From JAJDIA01 sp031555505 (GTDB taxonomy: Bacteria; Bacteroidota; Bacteroidia; Bacteroidales; Tannerellaceae), in NCBI GenBank assembly GCA_031555505.1, contig JAVBUH010000007.1, positions 38,004 to 102,003 on the forward strand: 64,000 nucleotides of DNA, read 5' to 3'. A program made the position numbers and the translations under genes. Positions 32,842 through 42,045 of this stretch are shown piece by piece (the first letter of the stretch is position 1; each line of letters opens with the position of its first letter). Below the pieces are notes generated by a model. That model ran no database searches. It worked only from the letters and a program-made list of their open reading frames with translations, and had not been told where the DNA came from.

Positions 32842-32978
32842 GACTCCCCAAAAAATGGTTCAAGGTTGCGGCCTCTATCCTGACGGAAAGATTATCACTA
32901 TCCCAGACACCTCATATTACGTCCCAAAACGCTATGAGCAAAAGTGAAAGGCAAGCGATATTGAATCAGGGCTTTTAA
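32838..32978 (+). pseudogene. Short coupled frame, possible anti-sigma (FecR) remnant
   Basis: A 46-codon frame starts in the ATGA that ends the truncated sigma frame. Its beginning K-K-W-F-K-V-A-A-S-I-L resembles the membrane-helix entry of FecR-type anti-sigma factors (usually W-W-K-V-A-A), but the rest matches nothing. With the preceding frame it suggests a decayed sigma/anti-sigma pair. A terminator follows at 33034. Confidence 0.4.
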
Positions 32979-33033
32979 TCACATCCACTATTAATAGTAG
33001 GGCTATTAATAGATTTAACCTAGCTATGGACGA

Positions 33034-33073
33034 GGGGTTGCCAAAGGTATGTTTCATATCGGCAACCCCTTTT
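33034..33073 (+). terminator. Intrinsic terminator
   Basis: GGGGTTGCC and GGCAACCCC form a perfect 9-bp stem followed by TTTT. It closes the sigma-remnant transcript; the gene-free stretch to 33155 shows nothing else. Confidence 0.75.
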
Positions 33074-33154
33074 AATATGTACAACTCCCATTCCATCCGA
33101 ACGAGACGTCAGGACCATGACACGTATGGCAGGACAAATACGGTATAGAAAGGC

Positions 33155-34327
33155 TTAAATGTCGAGTTTATTACGTTCGTACGACGGACGAGCTACGAAA
33201 ATGTATACAAACAGAGAGAGCAGGCAACAGCCGGCACCGGTCAGGTAAGCCGCGTCCAAGCCAGCCCATGAAGAAATGAAGCCGGTAGCCAGCGTGCCAA
33301 TTCCCACACCCAGATCGAAGGAAGTAAGGTAAGTGGAAGTAGCCGTACCGCGCAGGTGATGCGGCGCCACGTTGACAAACAGGCATTGAAACGCCGGCAC
33401 ACAAACCCCGAAACTCAACCCGAGTGCCAGGGCACAGACAAAAAACGCCGAGGGCACATGCCACAAGGCAAATACAGCAAACGAAGCAGCCAGACTGATA
33501 ATAGCGCTAATCGCGACATGATGTATCTTGCCCCGGTCGACCAGCCGCCCTGACACCATACGTGCCACACCTACACCACCCGCAAAAAAGATAAAAAAGT
33601 AGCCCGGATCAGGGACATCGATCTCCCGTCCATACAGTACCACAAACGAGATCACCATCCCATAGGGAATAGCCACCAGCATATACGACAAGGCGGCAGG
33701 CAACGCTTTTATCAGGATGAAACGGTCCAGTGAGAAAGGGGGGCGCTTTACCTTCTCCCGTTTCGGATACTGAATCATGCAGACCGAAACAACGCCGACT
33801 ATCGCCAAGGCCAGACTGACACCTACCAGCGGATGAAACCCATGTACTTCATAAAAAGCGACGGCAAACAACGGGGCAAGCGACATGGAAAGGTTCACTG
33901 TCAGCCCATAAAACCCCATCCCCTCTCCTCTTCGTTGCGACGGGATCACGTCAATGGCGATTGTATTCCCAGCCACGGAGGTAAGCCCCATAAAACCGCC
34001 CTGAATAAAACGGACTGCCATAACCGTAGCCACGCTGGCGGCAAAAAAGTAACCGCCAAACAGGGCGGCAAACAAGATAAAGGAGTATAAATACAACGGT
34101 TTACGCGAGAAAATATCCACTATATAACCGGAAAAAGGGCGTACACACAACAGACCGATCGTATAACTGGATAAAGCAATCCCCACCTTCGACGTATCAA
34201 TACCTAATTCTTCTACCAGATAAACCGGCATGGTAGGCATCAACATGTAGAAGGAAATGTTCATCAGGAAGTAGGAGATACAACACTGAATAAAGTCCCT
34301 GTTCCAAAGTACCGGCTTGTTTGCCAT
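33155..34327 (-). CDS. MFS transporter
   Basis: A 390-residue major facilitator with about twelve helices. The loop between helices 2 and 3 has the family motif as R-P-F-S-G-Y-I-V-D-I-F-S-R-K-P-L-Y, an A-motif with variations, and the equivalent loop in the second half is V-S-G-R-L-V-D-R-G-K. It resembles the YfcJ/arabinose-efflux group of drug or sugar exporters; substrate unknown. It lies 46 bp downstream of the ABC-F gene and is probably co-transcribed with it. Confidence 0.85.
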   Translation of the reverse strand: MANKPVLWNRDFIQCCISYFLMNISFYMLMPTMPVYLVEELGIDTSKVGIALSSYTIGLLCVRPFSGYIVDIFSRKPLYLYSFILFAALFGGYFFAASVATVMAVRFIQGGFMGLTSVAGNTIAIDVIPSQRRGEGMGFYGLTVNLSMSLAPLFAVAFYEVHGFHPLVGVSLALAIVGVVSVCMIQYPKREKVKRPPFSLDRFILIKALPAALSYMLVAIPYGMVISFVVLYGREIDVPDPGYFFIFFAGGVGVARMVSGRLVDRGKIHHVAISAIISLAASFAVFALWHVPSAFFVCALALGLSFGVCVPAFQCLFVNVAPHHLRGTATSTYLTSFDLGVGIGTLATGFISSWAGLDAAYLTGAGCCLLSLFVYIFVARPSYERNKLDI

Positions 34328-34373
34328 TTAACTCTTCGCTACTAACTACCTGTTCTAACTATTCTATTCAACC

Positions 34374-36254
34374 TTACGCCAGCTCACTTAGTTCAAGCCA
34401 GCGCATAGTTTTTTCGTCTATTGCATCAATCACCTGTGCCATGCGGGCTGATTGGACAAGCAGTTCATCATTGGAAAGCGTACCACTGCTCATAGCCGCT
34501 TCAAGAGCAAACTTTTCTTCTTCCAGGCATTGGATGTCGGCCTCAAGCGATTCAAACTCACGTTGTTCCTTGAAAGAAAGTTTCTTCTTGGGCTCGGAAG
34601 CGGTGCGCAACGGTTTCTCGGCCACTGGCTGTTTCGCCTGCCGGGTAGCCTCCGCTTCTTTCTCCTGCAGCAGTTGCACCTCCTGCCATTCGCGATACAA
34701 CGTATAATTGCCGGGGAAGTCTTTGATATCGGCATCGCCACGGAACACCAACACATGGTCTACCACCTTGTCCATAAAGTAACGATCATGCGAGACCACA
34801 ATCACACAGCCTTTGAACTGTTGCAGGTATTCTTCCAGCACGTTGAGGGTGACGATATCAAGGTCGTTGGTCGGTTCATCGAGTACCAGGAAGTTGGGAT
34901 TTGCCATCAACACCGTGCATAAGTAGAGGCGACGCTTTTCCCCTCCGCTCAATTTATACACATAGCTGTGCTGTTTCTCGGGTGTGAAAAGAAAATAGTT
35001 GAGAAATTGGGAAACACCCATCTTTCGGCCATCACCAAGATCAACATATTCAGCAATATCCTGCACTACATCAATCACCTTCATTTGCTCGTCAAATTGC
35101 AGGCCATCCTGGCTGTAATATCCAAAACGAACCGTTTCGCCGATATCGAAATGTCCGCTGTCAGGCACCACGTCACCGATCAACATCTTAATAAAGGTAG
35201 ACTTGCCCGTTCCGTTATTACCTACAATACCCAACTTCTCGTAACGGGCAAAAGTGTAGTTGAAATCGTCTGTGATGCGGAGGTTGCCGAACCGCTTCGA
35301 TACATGCACGGCGTCGAATATCTTGGATCCGATATAAGTAGCCTTCACGTCCAGGTTTACACGGGCATTATCGCGCCGTTGCTTAGCCTGCTTTTCCAAT
35401 TCGTAAAAAGCGTCGATACGGTATTTGGCTTTCGTCCCGCGTGCCTGTGGCTGGCGGCGCATCCAGTCGAGTTCCTTGCGGTAGAGATTATTGGCCCGTT
35501 CCACATCGGCATGGAAAGCGTCGAGGCGTTCCTGTCGCTTTTCCAAATAATAGCTATAGTTGCCTTTATAGGGGTACAACTGCCCATGGTCTATCTCGAT
35601 GATCTCGTTGCACACACGGTCAAGGAAATAACGGTCGTGCGTCACCATCAGCAAGCTGATATTGGCGCGGCTGAGGTAACCTTCGAGCCATTCGGTCATA
35701 TCGAGGTCGAGGTGGTTGGTAGGTTCGTCAAGCAGGATCAGCTCCGGTTCATTGATCAGGACGTTGGCCAGCGCCACACGTTTCAACTGGCCGCCCGACA
35801 ACGTTTCTACCTGCTGGTCGAAATGGACAATCTTCAACTGCCCAAGGATCTGCTTGGCGCGCTGTTCATAATCCCATGCCTTCTGATGATCCATCCGGGT
35901 GAGGATATCTTCCATGTGAGCTGTATCACCCCCGGCCATGGCAGCTTCATACTCTGCAATGAGTTGCACGGTATCGTTGGCTGCATAGAAACAAGCCTGA
36001 AGCACGGTAAGTCCTGCCGGATAAGCAGGCGATTGTTCCAGGTAACCTACGCGCAGGTCGTTGCGGAATACCACCGAACCACTGTCATAATCTTCCTTCC
36101 CGGCAATGATATTCATCAGGGTAGTCTTACCTGTTCCATTCTTGGCGATCAACCCAATCTTCTGCCCTTGCGCCACGCCGAAGGTCATGTCCTCGAAAAG
36201 GACGGTCTCGCCAAAACTCTTTTTCAACCGGTCTATTTGCAGGTAACTAACCAT
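34374..36254 (-). CDS. ABC-F family ATPase (Uup-like)
   Basis: A 626-residue cytosolic protein with two ABC domains and no membrane helix. Walker A sites are G-L-I-A-K-N-G-T-G-K-T-T (about 31-42) and G-I-V-G-N-N-G-T-G-K-S-T (about 345), with signatures L-S-G-G-Q-L-K-R-V and L-S-G-G-E-K-R-R-L. Between the domains is a charged linker (P-tIM region), and the C-terminal 90 residues form a coiled-coil arm (L-S-F-K-E-Q-R-E-F-E-S-L-E). That arm is typical of Uup, which acts on DNA or ribosomes. ABC-F proteins rescue or tune the ribosome E site. A -7 box lies at 36286-36293. Confidence 0.92.
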   Translation of the reverse strand: MVSYLQIDRLKKSFGETVLFEDMTFGVAQGQKIGLIAKNGTGKTTLMNIIAGKEDYDSGSVVFRNDLRVGYLEQSPAYPAGLTVLQACFYAANDTVQLIAEYEAAMAGGDTAHMEDILTRMDHQKAWDYEQRAKQILGQLKIVHFDQQVETLSGGQLKRVALANVLINEPELILLDEPTNHLDLDMTEWLEGYLSRANISLLMVTHDRYFLDRVCNEIIEIDHGQLYPYKGNYSYYLEKRQERLDAFHADVERANNLYRKELDWMRRQPQARGTKAKYRIDAFYELEKQAKQRRDNARVNLDVKATYIGSKIFDAVHVSKRFGNLRITDDFNYTFARYEKLGIVGNNGTGKSTFIKMLIGDVVPDSGHFDIGETVRFGYYSQDGLQFDEQMKVIDVVQDIAEYVDLGDGRKMGVSQFLNYFLFTPEKQHSYVYKLSGGEKRRLYLCTVLMANPNFLVLDEPTNDLDIVTLNVLEEYLQQFKGCVIVVSHDRYFMDKVVDHVLVFRGDADIKDFPGNYTLYREWQEVQLLQEKEAEATRQAKQPVAEKPLRTASEPKKKLSFKEQREFESLEADIQCLEEEKFALEAAMSSGTLSNDELLVQSARMAQVIDAIDEKTMRWLELSELA

Positions 36255-36285
36255 GTATATACTCCTTTAAATGTATTTTAGTGGA

Positions 36286-36293
36286 CAAAGGTA
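36286..36293 (-). promoter_or_regulatory. -7 box (TACCTTTG) for the Uup-like gene
   Basis: The minus strand reads TACCTTTG, 31 bp upstream of the start at 36254 and divergent to the nhaD promoter. Confidence 0.65.
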
Positions 36294-36378
36294 GGAAAAC
36301 AGCGAAGAATACGGCCAAAAGGGCGTATGAAGTTTAACAAAAAGCAACAATCGTATCTGAAAAGAGAACGGGATTTCC

Positions 36379-36386
36379 TACCTTTG
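36379..36386 (+). promoter_or_regulatory. -7 box (TACCTTTG) for nhaD
   Basis: TACCTTTG, 35 bp upstream of the ATG at 36421. Confidence 0.65.
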
Positions 36387-36420
36387 CGCCGAAATACAAA
36401 CTGTATAAAGAAAGAACCCT

Positions 36421-37848
36421 ATGTTGACTGTCATGATTCTCGTATTCCTGGTCGGTTATCTGTTGATCGCACTAGAACATCCAATCAAGATTAATAAAGC
36501 AGGAACGGCATTGCTGACCGGAACCATCCTGTGGGTAATCTACACACTGATTGCCCATGATTACATTCCAACGGTATCGGCCAACGCTTTCCGGCTCTTC
36601 CTGGAAGCCCATCCGGATTTCAAATCACTCCCGTTTGTAGATCAATGTTTCCATTTTGTAGTTGAACATCAAGTGCTTGAAACGATCGGTGAGATCTGCG
36701 AAACGCTGATCTTCCTTGTTGGCGCGATGGTTACGGTAGAACTGATCGACTCCCACGGGGGATTCATGTTCATCATCAACAAAATCACCACACGCAACAA
36801 ACGGAAACTGTTGTGCCTGATTGCCGTCATCACCTTTTTTATGTCGGCCATACTGGACAACCTGACCACATCCATCGTAATGATCATGCTGATCCGGAAG
36901 CTACTCGGCAACTATAAAGAGCGGTGGGTATTCGGCAGTATTATCATTATCGCAGCCAACAGTGGCGGCGCCTGGTCTCCCATTGGCGACGTAACTACGA
37001 TCATGCTGTGGGTAAGAGGAAATATATCCACCTCTGCCACCATCCCGCATCTGATCATCCCGAGCATTATATCGGCTCTGATACCTGTCTTGCTCACACT
37101 GCCCCGGTTGCATGGGGATATTACCCCTCCCAATACGTTTGCATATGATCATAACGAGCTACTACTGAAAGAGCTACCCCAGAAAGATAAGTTATCGATC
37201 CTTATCCTGGGAGTAGCCTGCCTGGTGTTCGTGCCCATTTTCAAGACGATCACCCACCTGCCGCCATTCATGGGTATCCTGATGGGGGTAGGATTATTGT
37301 GGATATTCACCGAGATCATGTACCAACGCAATACAATGGATGAAAGTATGAAACTGCGCCTGTCTAAAGTAGTGCAACGTATCGACGGATCCACCTTGTT
37401 ATTCTTCCTCGGTATCTTGTTGGCGGTAGATGCCCTGCGAGCCAGTGGTCTTCTGGGTAGTTTTTCTATTTGGATGGATCAAACAATCGGGAATGTATAT
37501 CTGGTCAACATCATTATCGGAGCTATGTCTGCCATTGTAGATAACGTTCCGCTGGTAGCCGGCGCGATCGGCATGTATCCGGTAGCCAATGAAGCAATGG
37601 TAGCTGCCGCTGCCGATCCGGTATATATGGCCTACTTTATGGAAGACGGCGCTTTCTGGCAATTCCTGGCTTATTGCGCCGGCGTGGGTGGCAGCATGCT
37701 GATTATCGGTTCGGCTGCCGGCGTGGTGGTGATGGGATTGGAACGGATCAACTTTATCTGGTATCTGAAAAATATAACCTGGATCGCTGCGATTGGTTAC
37801 CTGGCAGGAGCCGGTGTTTATCTGTTACAGGAATTCCTGTTGGCATAA
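36421..37848 (+). CDS. nhaD: Na+/H+ antiporter, NhaD type
   Basis: A 475-residue inner-membrane antiporter of the ion-transporter superfamily with about twelve to thirteen helices. Recognisable blocks include T-L-I-F-L-V-G-A-M-V-T-V-E-L-I-D-S-H, S-A-I-L-D-N-L-T-T-S-I-V-M, A-A-N-S-G-G-A-W-S-P-I-G-D-V-T-T, and M-S-A-I-V-D-N-V-P-L-V-A in the second half. These two D-N-x-P/T repeats are the hallmark of the NhaD/ArsB fold. It should extrude sodium or lithium in exchange for protons. The kinase gene begins 21 bp later, so it may be in one transcript with it. Confidence 0.9.
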   Translation: MLTVMILVFLVGYLLIALEHPIKINKAGTALLTGTILWVIYTLIAHDYIPTVSANAFRLFLEAHPDFKSLPFVDQCFHFVVEHQVLETIGEICETLIFLVGAMVTVELIDSHGGFMFIINKITTRNKRKLLCLIAVITFFMSAILDNLTTSIVMIMLIRKLLGNYKERWVFGSIIIIAANSGGAWSPIGDVTTIMLWVRGNISTSATIPHLIIPSIISALIPVLLTLPRLHGDITPPNTFAYDHNELLLKELPQKDKLSILILGVACLVFVPIFKTITHLPPFMGILMGVGLLWIFTEIMYQRNTMDESMKLRLSKVVQRIDGSTLLFFLGILLAVDALRASGLLGSFSIWMDQTIGNVYLVNIIIGAMSAIVDNVPLVAGAIGMYPVANEAMVAAAADPVYMAYFMEDGAFWQFLAYCAGVGGSMLIIGSAAGVVVMGLERINFIWYLKNITWIAAIGYLAGAGVYLLQEFLLA

Positions 37849-37868
37849 TAACCATTATTCTTTGTATC

Positions 37869-38711
37869 ATGATACTGATAGCAGACAGCGGTTCAACAAA
37901 AACGGAATGGTGTGTATCCCAAGACGGTATACCCGTCCGGCAGATCCGGACAAACGGCACCAATCCCTTTTTCCAGTCGGCCTGCGAAATCGCCGGTGAA
38001 CTGGAACAGGCATTGTTCCCGGCCATCAGCGACCTGCCGATAGACGCGGTCTGCTTTTACGGTGCAGGTTGCGCCTTCCCTGAAAAAAACAAGATCATTG
38101 CCGACTGTATACAGGCGCGGCTGCCTGTACCGGTAGAAGTGTACAGCGACCTGGTTGGCGCCGCCCGGGCATTGCTCGGCCACAAGGCTGGTATTGCCTG
38201 TATCCTGGGCACAGGTTCCAATTCGTGCTTGTATGATGGAGAAAAAATCGTACAACAAACCCCTGCCCTGGGATATATCCTGGGCGACGAAGGCAGTGGT
38301 GCCGTATTGGGCAAACTGCTGGTAGGCGACTGCCTGAAAAAGCAATGGCCACAATCACTCATCGACAGCTTCCTTGACCGGTACCAACTGACGCAGGCTT
38401 CTATCCTGGAACGGGTGTACAAACAGCCTTTTCCCAATAGGTTTCTGGCTTCCCTGGTGCCGTTCCTCCACGACCATCTCAACGAAGAACCGGTGTACCG
38501 GCTTGTTTACAACAGTTTTAGCCAGTTCTTTATCCGTAACATACTTTCCTATCCCAATGCCTCTCAGTACCCGATCGGCTGTACCGGTTCGGTAGCCTGG
38601 TACTTCCGTGATGTATTGCAGGATGCAGCCCATTCGCAAGGATTACACCTCGGCGAGATCCGGCAGGCTCCGATGGAAGGATTGATCACCTATCATTCAA
38701 CAATATACTAA
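37869..38711 (+). CDS. BadF/BadG-type amino-sugar kinase, likely MurNAc/GlcNAc kinase
   Basis: A 280-residue ASKHA-fold kinase. Phosphate-1 motif I-A-D-S-G-S-T-K-T-E-W (3-13), central A-C-I-L-G-T-G-S-N-S, and L-G-D-E-G-S-G-A are in place, matching the N-acetylglucosamine kinase group that includes MurK. The ATG at 37869 is chosen because a long open frame upstream overlaps nhaD and shows no homology. Its stop is 4 bp before murQ. In Tannerella and Clostridium a kinase beside murQ phosphorylates MurNAc; I infer the same role here. Confidence 0.85.
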   Translation: MILIADSGSTKTEWCVSQDGIPVRQIRTNGTNPFFQSACEIAGELEQALFPAISDLPIDAVCFYGAGCAFPEKNKIIADCIQARLPVPVEVYSDLVGAARALLGHKAGIACILGTGSNSCLYDGEKIVQQTPALGYILGDEGSGAVLGKLLVGDCLKKQWPQSLIDSFLDRYQLTQASILERVYKQPFPNRFLASLVPFLHDHLNEEPVYRLVYNSFSQFFIRNILSYPNASQYPIGCTGSVAWYFRDVLQDAAHSQGLHLGEIRQAPMEGLITYHSTIY

Positions 38712-38715
38712 TGCG

Positions 38716-39546
38716 ATGGCTTTTCAAAAGATAACAGAATCAGAATCTTTATACCACAACCTGGAACAGATGTCTGTACAGGAACTGCTGGAGAGTATCA
38801 ACCGGGAAGACCAGAAAGTGGCACTGGCCGTACAAAAAGAAATCCCGAAGATAGAGCAACTGGTAAGCAACATAGTAGACCGGATGCTACAAGGTGGCCG
38901 CCTTTTTTATCTGGGAGCCGGCACCAGCGGACGGTTGGGCGTACTGGACGCTTCGGAGATTCCTCCCACATACGGTATGCCGAAGACATTGGTGATCGGC
39001 CTGATCGCCGGTGGCGACACCGCCTTACGCAATCCGGTGGAAGCGGCCGAAGACAATGAAACCAGAGGTTGGGAAGAACTCGAAGAACGACATATCAACG
39101 AGAAAGATACAGTAGTAGGTATCGCAGCCTCAGGCACTACTCCATACGTGATCGGCGCCCTGCGCGAAGCCCGCAGGCGGGGAATCCTCACAGCCTCTAT
39201 CGCCTGCAATCCCGATTCGCCTATGGCTGCGGCAGCCGATATGGCCATCGAACCGGTGGTAGGCCCCGAATTTGTTACAGGCAGCACGCGGATGAAGAGC
39301 GGAACAGCCCAGAAGATGATCCTCAACATGATCACCACATCCGTCATGATCAAACTCGGACGCGTAAAAGGTAACCGGATGGTCAATATGCAACTCACCA
39401 ACCAGAAGTTGGTAGACCGTGGCACACGCATGATCATGGAAGAGCTCCAATTGGATTACGAGCAAGCCAAAAATCTGTTATTGCTACATGGTTCGGTTCG
39501 TGAAGCCGTTGAATCATTCCACCGCCAATGGCGATTAAATCAATAA
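38716..39546 (+). CDS. murQ: N-acetylmuramic acid 6-phosphate etherase
   Basis: A 276-residue SIS-domain lyase that cleaves the lactyl ether of MurNAc-6-phosphate to give GlcNAc-6-phosphate and lactate during peptidoglycan recycling. Seen are L-G-A-G-T-S-G-R-L-G-V-L-D-A-S-E (sugar-phosphate site), G-I-A-A-S-G-T-T-P-Y, and the highly conserved G-S-T-R-M-K-S-G-T-A-Q-K-M. It lacks the short C-terminal domain of the roughly 300-residue enzymes. The adjacent kinase would supply its substrate. Confidence 0.94.
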   Translation: MAFQKITESESLYHNLEQMSVQELLESINREDQKVALAVQKEIPKIEQLVSNIVDRMLQGGRLFYLGAGTSGRLGVLDASEIPPTYGMPKTLVIGLIAGGDTALRNPVEAAEDNETRGWEELEERHINEKDTVVGIAASGTTPYVIGALREARRRGILTASIACNPDSPMAAAADMAIEPVVGPEFVTGSTRMKSGTAQKMILNMITTSVMIKLGRVKGNRMVNMQLTNQKLVDRGTRMIMEELQLDYEQAKNLLLLHGSVREAVESFHRQWRLNQ

Positions 39547-39574
39547 AGGCTTTCCTGACAACAGGATGTTTTTG

Positions 39575-39582
39575 TACCTTTG
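39575..39582 (+). promoter_or_regulatory. -7 box (TACCTTTG) for the 213-residue conserved gene
   Basis: TACCTTTG, 32 bp upstream of the ATG at 39614. Confidence 0.6.
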
Positions 39583-39613
39583 TCTCCCGTTAATCATTAA
39601 ACAGTAGTAAGGA

Positions 39614-40255
39614 ATGAGTATATTCTCCAAATTATTCGGCAAGAAGCAGAGCGAAGCTGAAGGTGTAGGCGAACGCACGGTTGAAGAGTTCGTCATGTTG
39701 ATCCGCGTGTACTATCAGGGCGTTATGGCCATGAACCTGGGTATTACCAACCTGCAAATGTTGCCAGACCTGGCTCTGTTCAAACGTATGCTGAAGATAC
39801 CGACCCAGAACAACAAACTGGGCGTAGCCGAAAAATCACGTGTACGTAAGATATTAATGCAAGACTATGGCCTGAACGAAGACTTCTTCAAAGAGATCGA
39901 CGCTTCTGTCAAGAAAAACTGCAAGTCCCAACAGCATGTACAGGCTTACTTCTTCCAGTTCCAGGGCTTCTGCAACGACCTGTTTACCCAACTCGAAAGC
40001 CTGATGGGACTAAAGTTCCGCTTCTCCATCCTGGTCAAGAAACTACTGCGTGTCCAGACTGAGAAAACCGTACACGAGATCATGACCAAACAGGAATGGA
40101 AAGAGGTCAAAGACCAGAAAGGCGCCTGGGCCATCCGCAAATACGCCGAAACCCTTGGCTACTCCGAACAATGGATCACAGACCTTGTCTACAACGTAGT
40201 GGTGTTAGCCCGGAAGTCCGGCAAACAGGATGCAAAACGGAATAAAGAAGAGTAA
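39614..40255 (+). CDS. Conserved protein of unknown function
   Basis: A 213-residue, highly charged, soluble protein that I do not assign to a family. It opens M-S-I-F-S-K-L-F-G-K-K-Q, a small amphipathic start that could touch the membrane. It is mostly helical by composition and has lysine-rich patches (V-K-K-N-C-K-S-Q-Q-H, A-K-R-N-K-E-E at the end). No zinc, nucleotide or catalytic motif stands out. It has its own promoter and a strong terminator at 40275, so it is an independently expressed gene. Confidence 0.65.
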   Translation: MSIFSKLFGKKQSEAEGVGERTVEEFVMLIRVYYQGVMAMNLGITNLQMLPDLALFKRMLKIPTQNNKLGVAEKSRVRKILMQDYGLNEDFFKEIDASVKKNCKSQQHVQAYFFQFQGFCNDLFTQLESLMGLKFRFSILVKKLLRVQTEKTVHEIMTKQEWKEVKDQKGAWAIRKYAETLGYSEQWITDLVYNVVVLARKSGKQDAKRNKEE

Positions 40256-40274
40256 CTACCGGTTACCCTGACAT

Positions 40275-40321
40275 AAAACGGCTGTCCGAACAGAATTATT
40301 CAATTCCCGGACAGCCGTTTT
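40275..40321. terminator. Bidirectional intrinsic terminator
   Basis: AAAACGGCTGTCCG and CGGACAGCCGTTTT form a perfect 14-bp stem around a 19-nt loop. With A and T tracts on both sides it can stop both the 39614 gene and the convergent serine hydrolase gene. Confidence 0.9.
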
Positions 40322-40329
40322 CTTATCTC

Positions 40330-41985
40330 TCAGTGTGCAATAGCCGGTAAAATATAGTCGGCCAGCATGGCTGCCACCTGCGTATGCGCGTATGGCTGTC
40401 CGTAAGCGCTGGAGGTGATGACAATCACCCAGGGCTGGTCTTTAAAGACCAGGATATAGTTGCCGCCATTACCGGCACAATAAAAGGCTTCATACAGTTG
40501 GCCATTCACCCGGAAGCACTTATTCCAAAACAGATAGCCATAGTATTCATGGTCCCTTCCGGCAATCGGTTCCTGGTGGGTGAAGCTTTGATCTACCCAC
40601 GTTTTGGGTAAGATCTGTATTTCATTCCACATCCCCCCGTTTTGATACAGTTGCCCGTATTTGGCAAAATCCAACGCGCACAGTTGTATACCACCGGCGG
40701 TATTTGGCACCTGCTGAGGGGTATACTGCCATTGGTAACGGGTGATACCTAAAGGTTTAAACAGTTTCTTATCGGCATATTTATCCAGACCTTCCGGGAC
40801 TGTTTTATTCAGCACATCACCCAGCACCACCACACCAGCCGTAAAATAGTGCCATTGCCCTCTCATAGTATCCTGGAAAGGCAGGTCTAAGGCAAATTTC
40901 ACCCAATCGTCCGTGGGATACATATTCTCTTCGTTGCCGGGTGAATGGGCATCTTCATCATTACCCTCAAATCCGGAACTCATCGTAAGGAGTTCCTGTA
41001 TACTGGTATTTCCCTTTCCCGGGTGAGGGTGTTCGAAACGATCGAAATTGTAAAAGTCCTTTAGCGGCTGGTCTTCGCTTCTGATAAAACCGTCTGCGAT
41101 GGCCATTCCCATTACCGTAGAAGCAAAAGACTTGCCTACAGAGCGTGGGTCGTGCAATGTGCTTCTGTCTGCACCGTTGAAATATTCCTCGATCAGCAAT
41201 TCGCCGTTGCTAATCACCACTACACTGTTTATCTTCTTGAAAACACCTTCATCAACAGCCGCTTTCAATTCCTTTATTTTAGTGGTATCAAAAGACCGGT
41301 GGGATACCGGAAATCCATTATAAGGAAGCACTTCGCTTAGCTGCGTATGGGATATATCCAACACGGGATGCCGCAACACCTCTATAGCCAATTCGCCACT
41401 GGCCATTAACTCTCCGGTCTTCACCTCACTGCCGGAGGCCACATACGGACGAATTTCCATACGCAACCGATGACTTCCGTCTGTCAACGCCCGATCTCCC
41501 CCGTTAGCAAGAAATCTGTTCCAGAAAGACTCGCTCCAGGAGCCTTGTCCGTTCACATTGTCTACCAAGGGACGGTTCATACGGGTGGCGGTATCCTGAT
41601 ATTTTGCCTGCGGCGCTCCCGGAAGCAGGTTACTCCGGTAAATCTCTTCACCATCTACAAACAAAGTAAACTGGAAGTTGCCAACCCTAAACAGGGAATC
41701 GGCAAATAAACCGGGCTCTAAACCATGTTTATAGTTGGTGAGTGAGTTGTCGAAAAAGGCGACAAAAAACAGGTCGCTCTTATTGGTGAGTGTATAGGTA
41801 TGCAGGAAATCGGAGGATTGTAAGGAATCATCCGCTACGCGCTTGCCGGTAAAGAACAACTTACCGACATTCTTTTTGTGCAACTCTGTTGTTACACCTG
41901 CCGTTTCTACAAGATCAGACACCTGTGCCGATACCGCGAAGGAAGCACACAGGAAAAAGCAACACCATATACCGGGATATTTCAT
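40330..41985 (-). CDS. Exported serine hydrolase, beta-lactamase/NylB-like
   Basis: A 551-residue protein with a signal peptide (1-20, ending F-A-V-S-A-Q). The N-terminal 200 residues form a beta-rich domain of unknown type. The C-terminal 330 are a class C beta-lactamase-like hydrolase: S-x-x-K as S-V-G-K in H-D-P-R-S-V-G-K-S-F. The Y-x-N position is probably Y-F-T in W-H-Y-F-T-A-G, and F-C-A-G-N-G-G-N-Y is near the end. The family includes 6-aminohexanoate-dimer hydrolases and esterases. Lack of a standard Y-x-N makes antibiotic hydrolysis unlikely. Substrate unknown; it sits beside a glycosidase. Confidence 0.78.
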   Translation of the reverse strand: MKYPGIWCCFFLCASFAVSAQVSDLVETAGVTTELHKKNVGKLFFTGKRVADDSLQSSDFLHTYTLTNKSDLFFVAFFDNSLTNYKHGLEPGLFADSLFRVGNFQFTLFVDGEEIYRSNLLPGAPQAKYQDTATRMNRPLVDNVNGQGSWSESFWNRFLANGGDRALTDGSHRLRMEIRPYVASGSEVKTGELMASGELAIEVLRHPVLDISHTQLSEVLPYNGFPVSHRSFDTTKIKELKAAVDEGVFKKINSVVVISNGELLIEEYFNGADRSTLHDPRSVGKSFASTVMGMAIADGFIRSEDQPLKDFYNFDRFEHPHPGKGNTSIQELLTMSSGFEGNDEDAHSPGNEENMYPTDDWVKFALDLPFQDTMRGQWHYFTAGVVVLGDVLNKTVPEGLDKYADKKLFKPLGITRYQWQYTPQQVPNTAGGIQLCALDFAKYGQLYQNGGMWNEIQILPKTWVDQSFTHQEPIAGRDHEYYGYLFWNKCFRVNGQLYEAFYCAGNGGNYILVFKDQPWVIVITSSAYGQPYAHTQVAAMLADYILPAIAH

Positions 41986-42010
41986 CTTTCAGTCCTCCAC
42001 TTTGAGACCA

Positions 42011-42018
42011 CAAACATA
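42011..42018 (-). promoter_or_regulatory. -7 box (TATGTTTG) for the serine hydrolase
   Basis: The minus strand reads TATGTTTG about 26 bp upstream of the start at 41985. Confidence 0.45.
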
Positions 42019-42045
42019 GTATATTCTTTTGTACGCAGCGGCACA

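Noticed and set aside
34968..36281. A 437-codon frame opposite the Uup-like gene
   Set aside because: It lies antisense to a two-domain ABC-F gene with complete Walker and signature motifs. Histidine- and isoleucine-rich composition indicates a shadow.
37674..37868. An N-terminal extension of the sugar kinase
   Set aside because: The frame is open upstream of 37869, but this part overlaps nhaD in another frame and adds Arg-rich sequence unlike the ASKHA fold.
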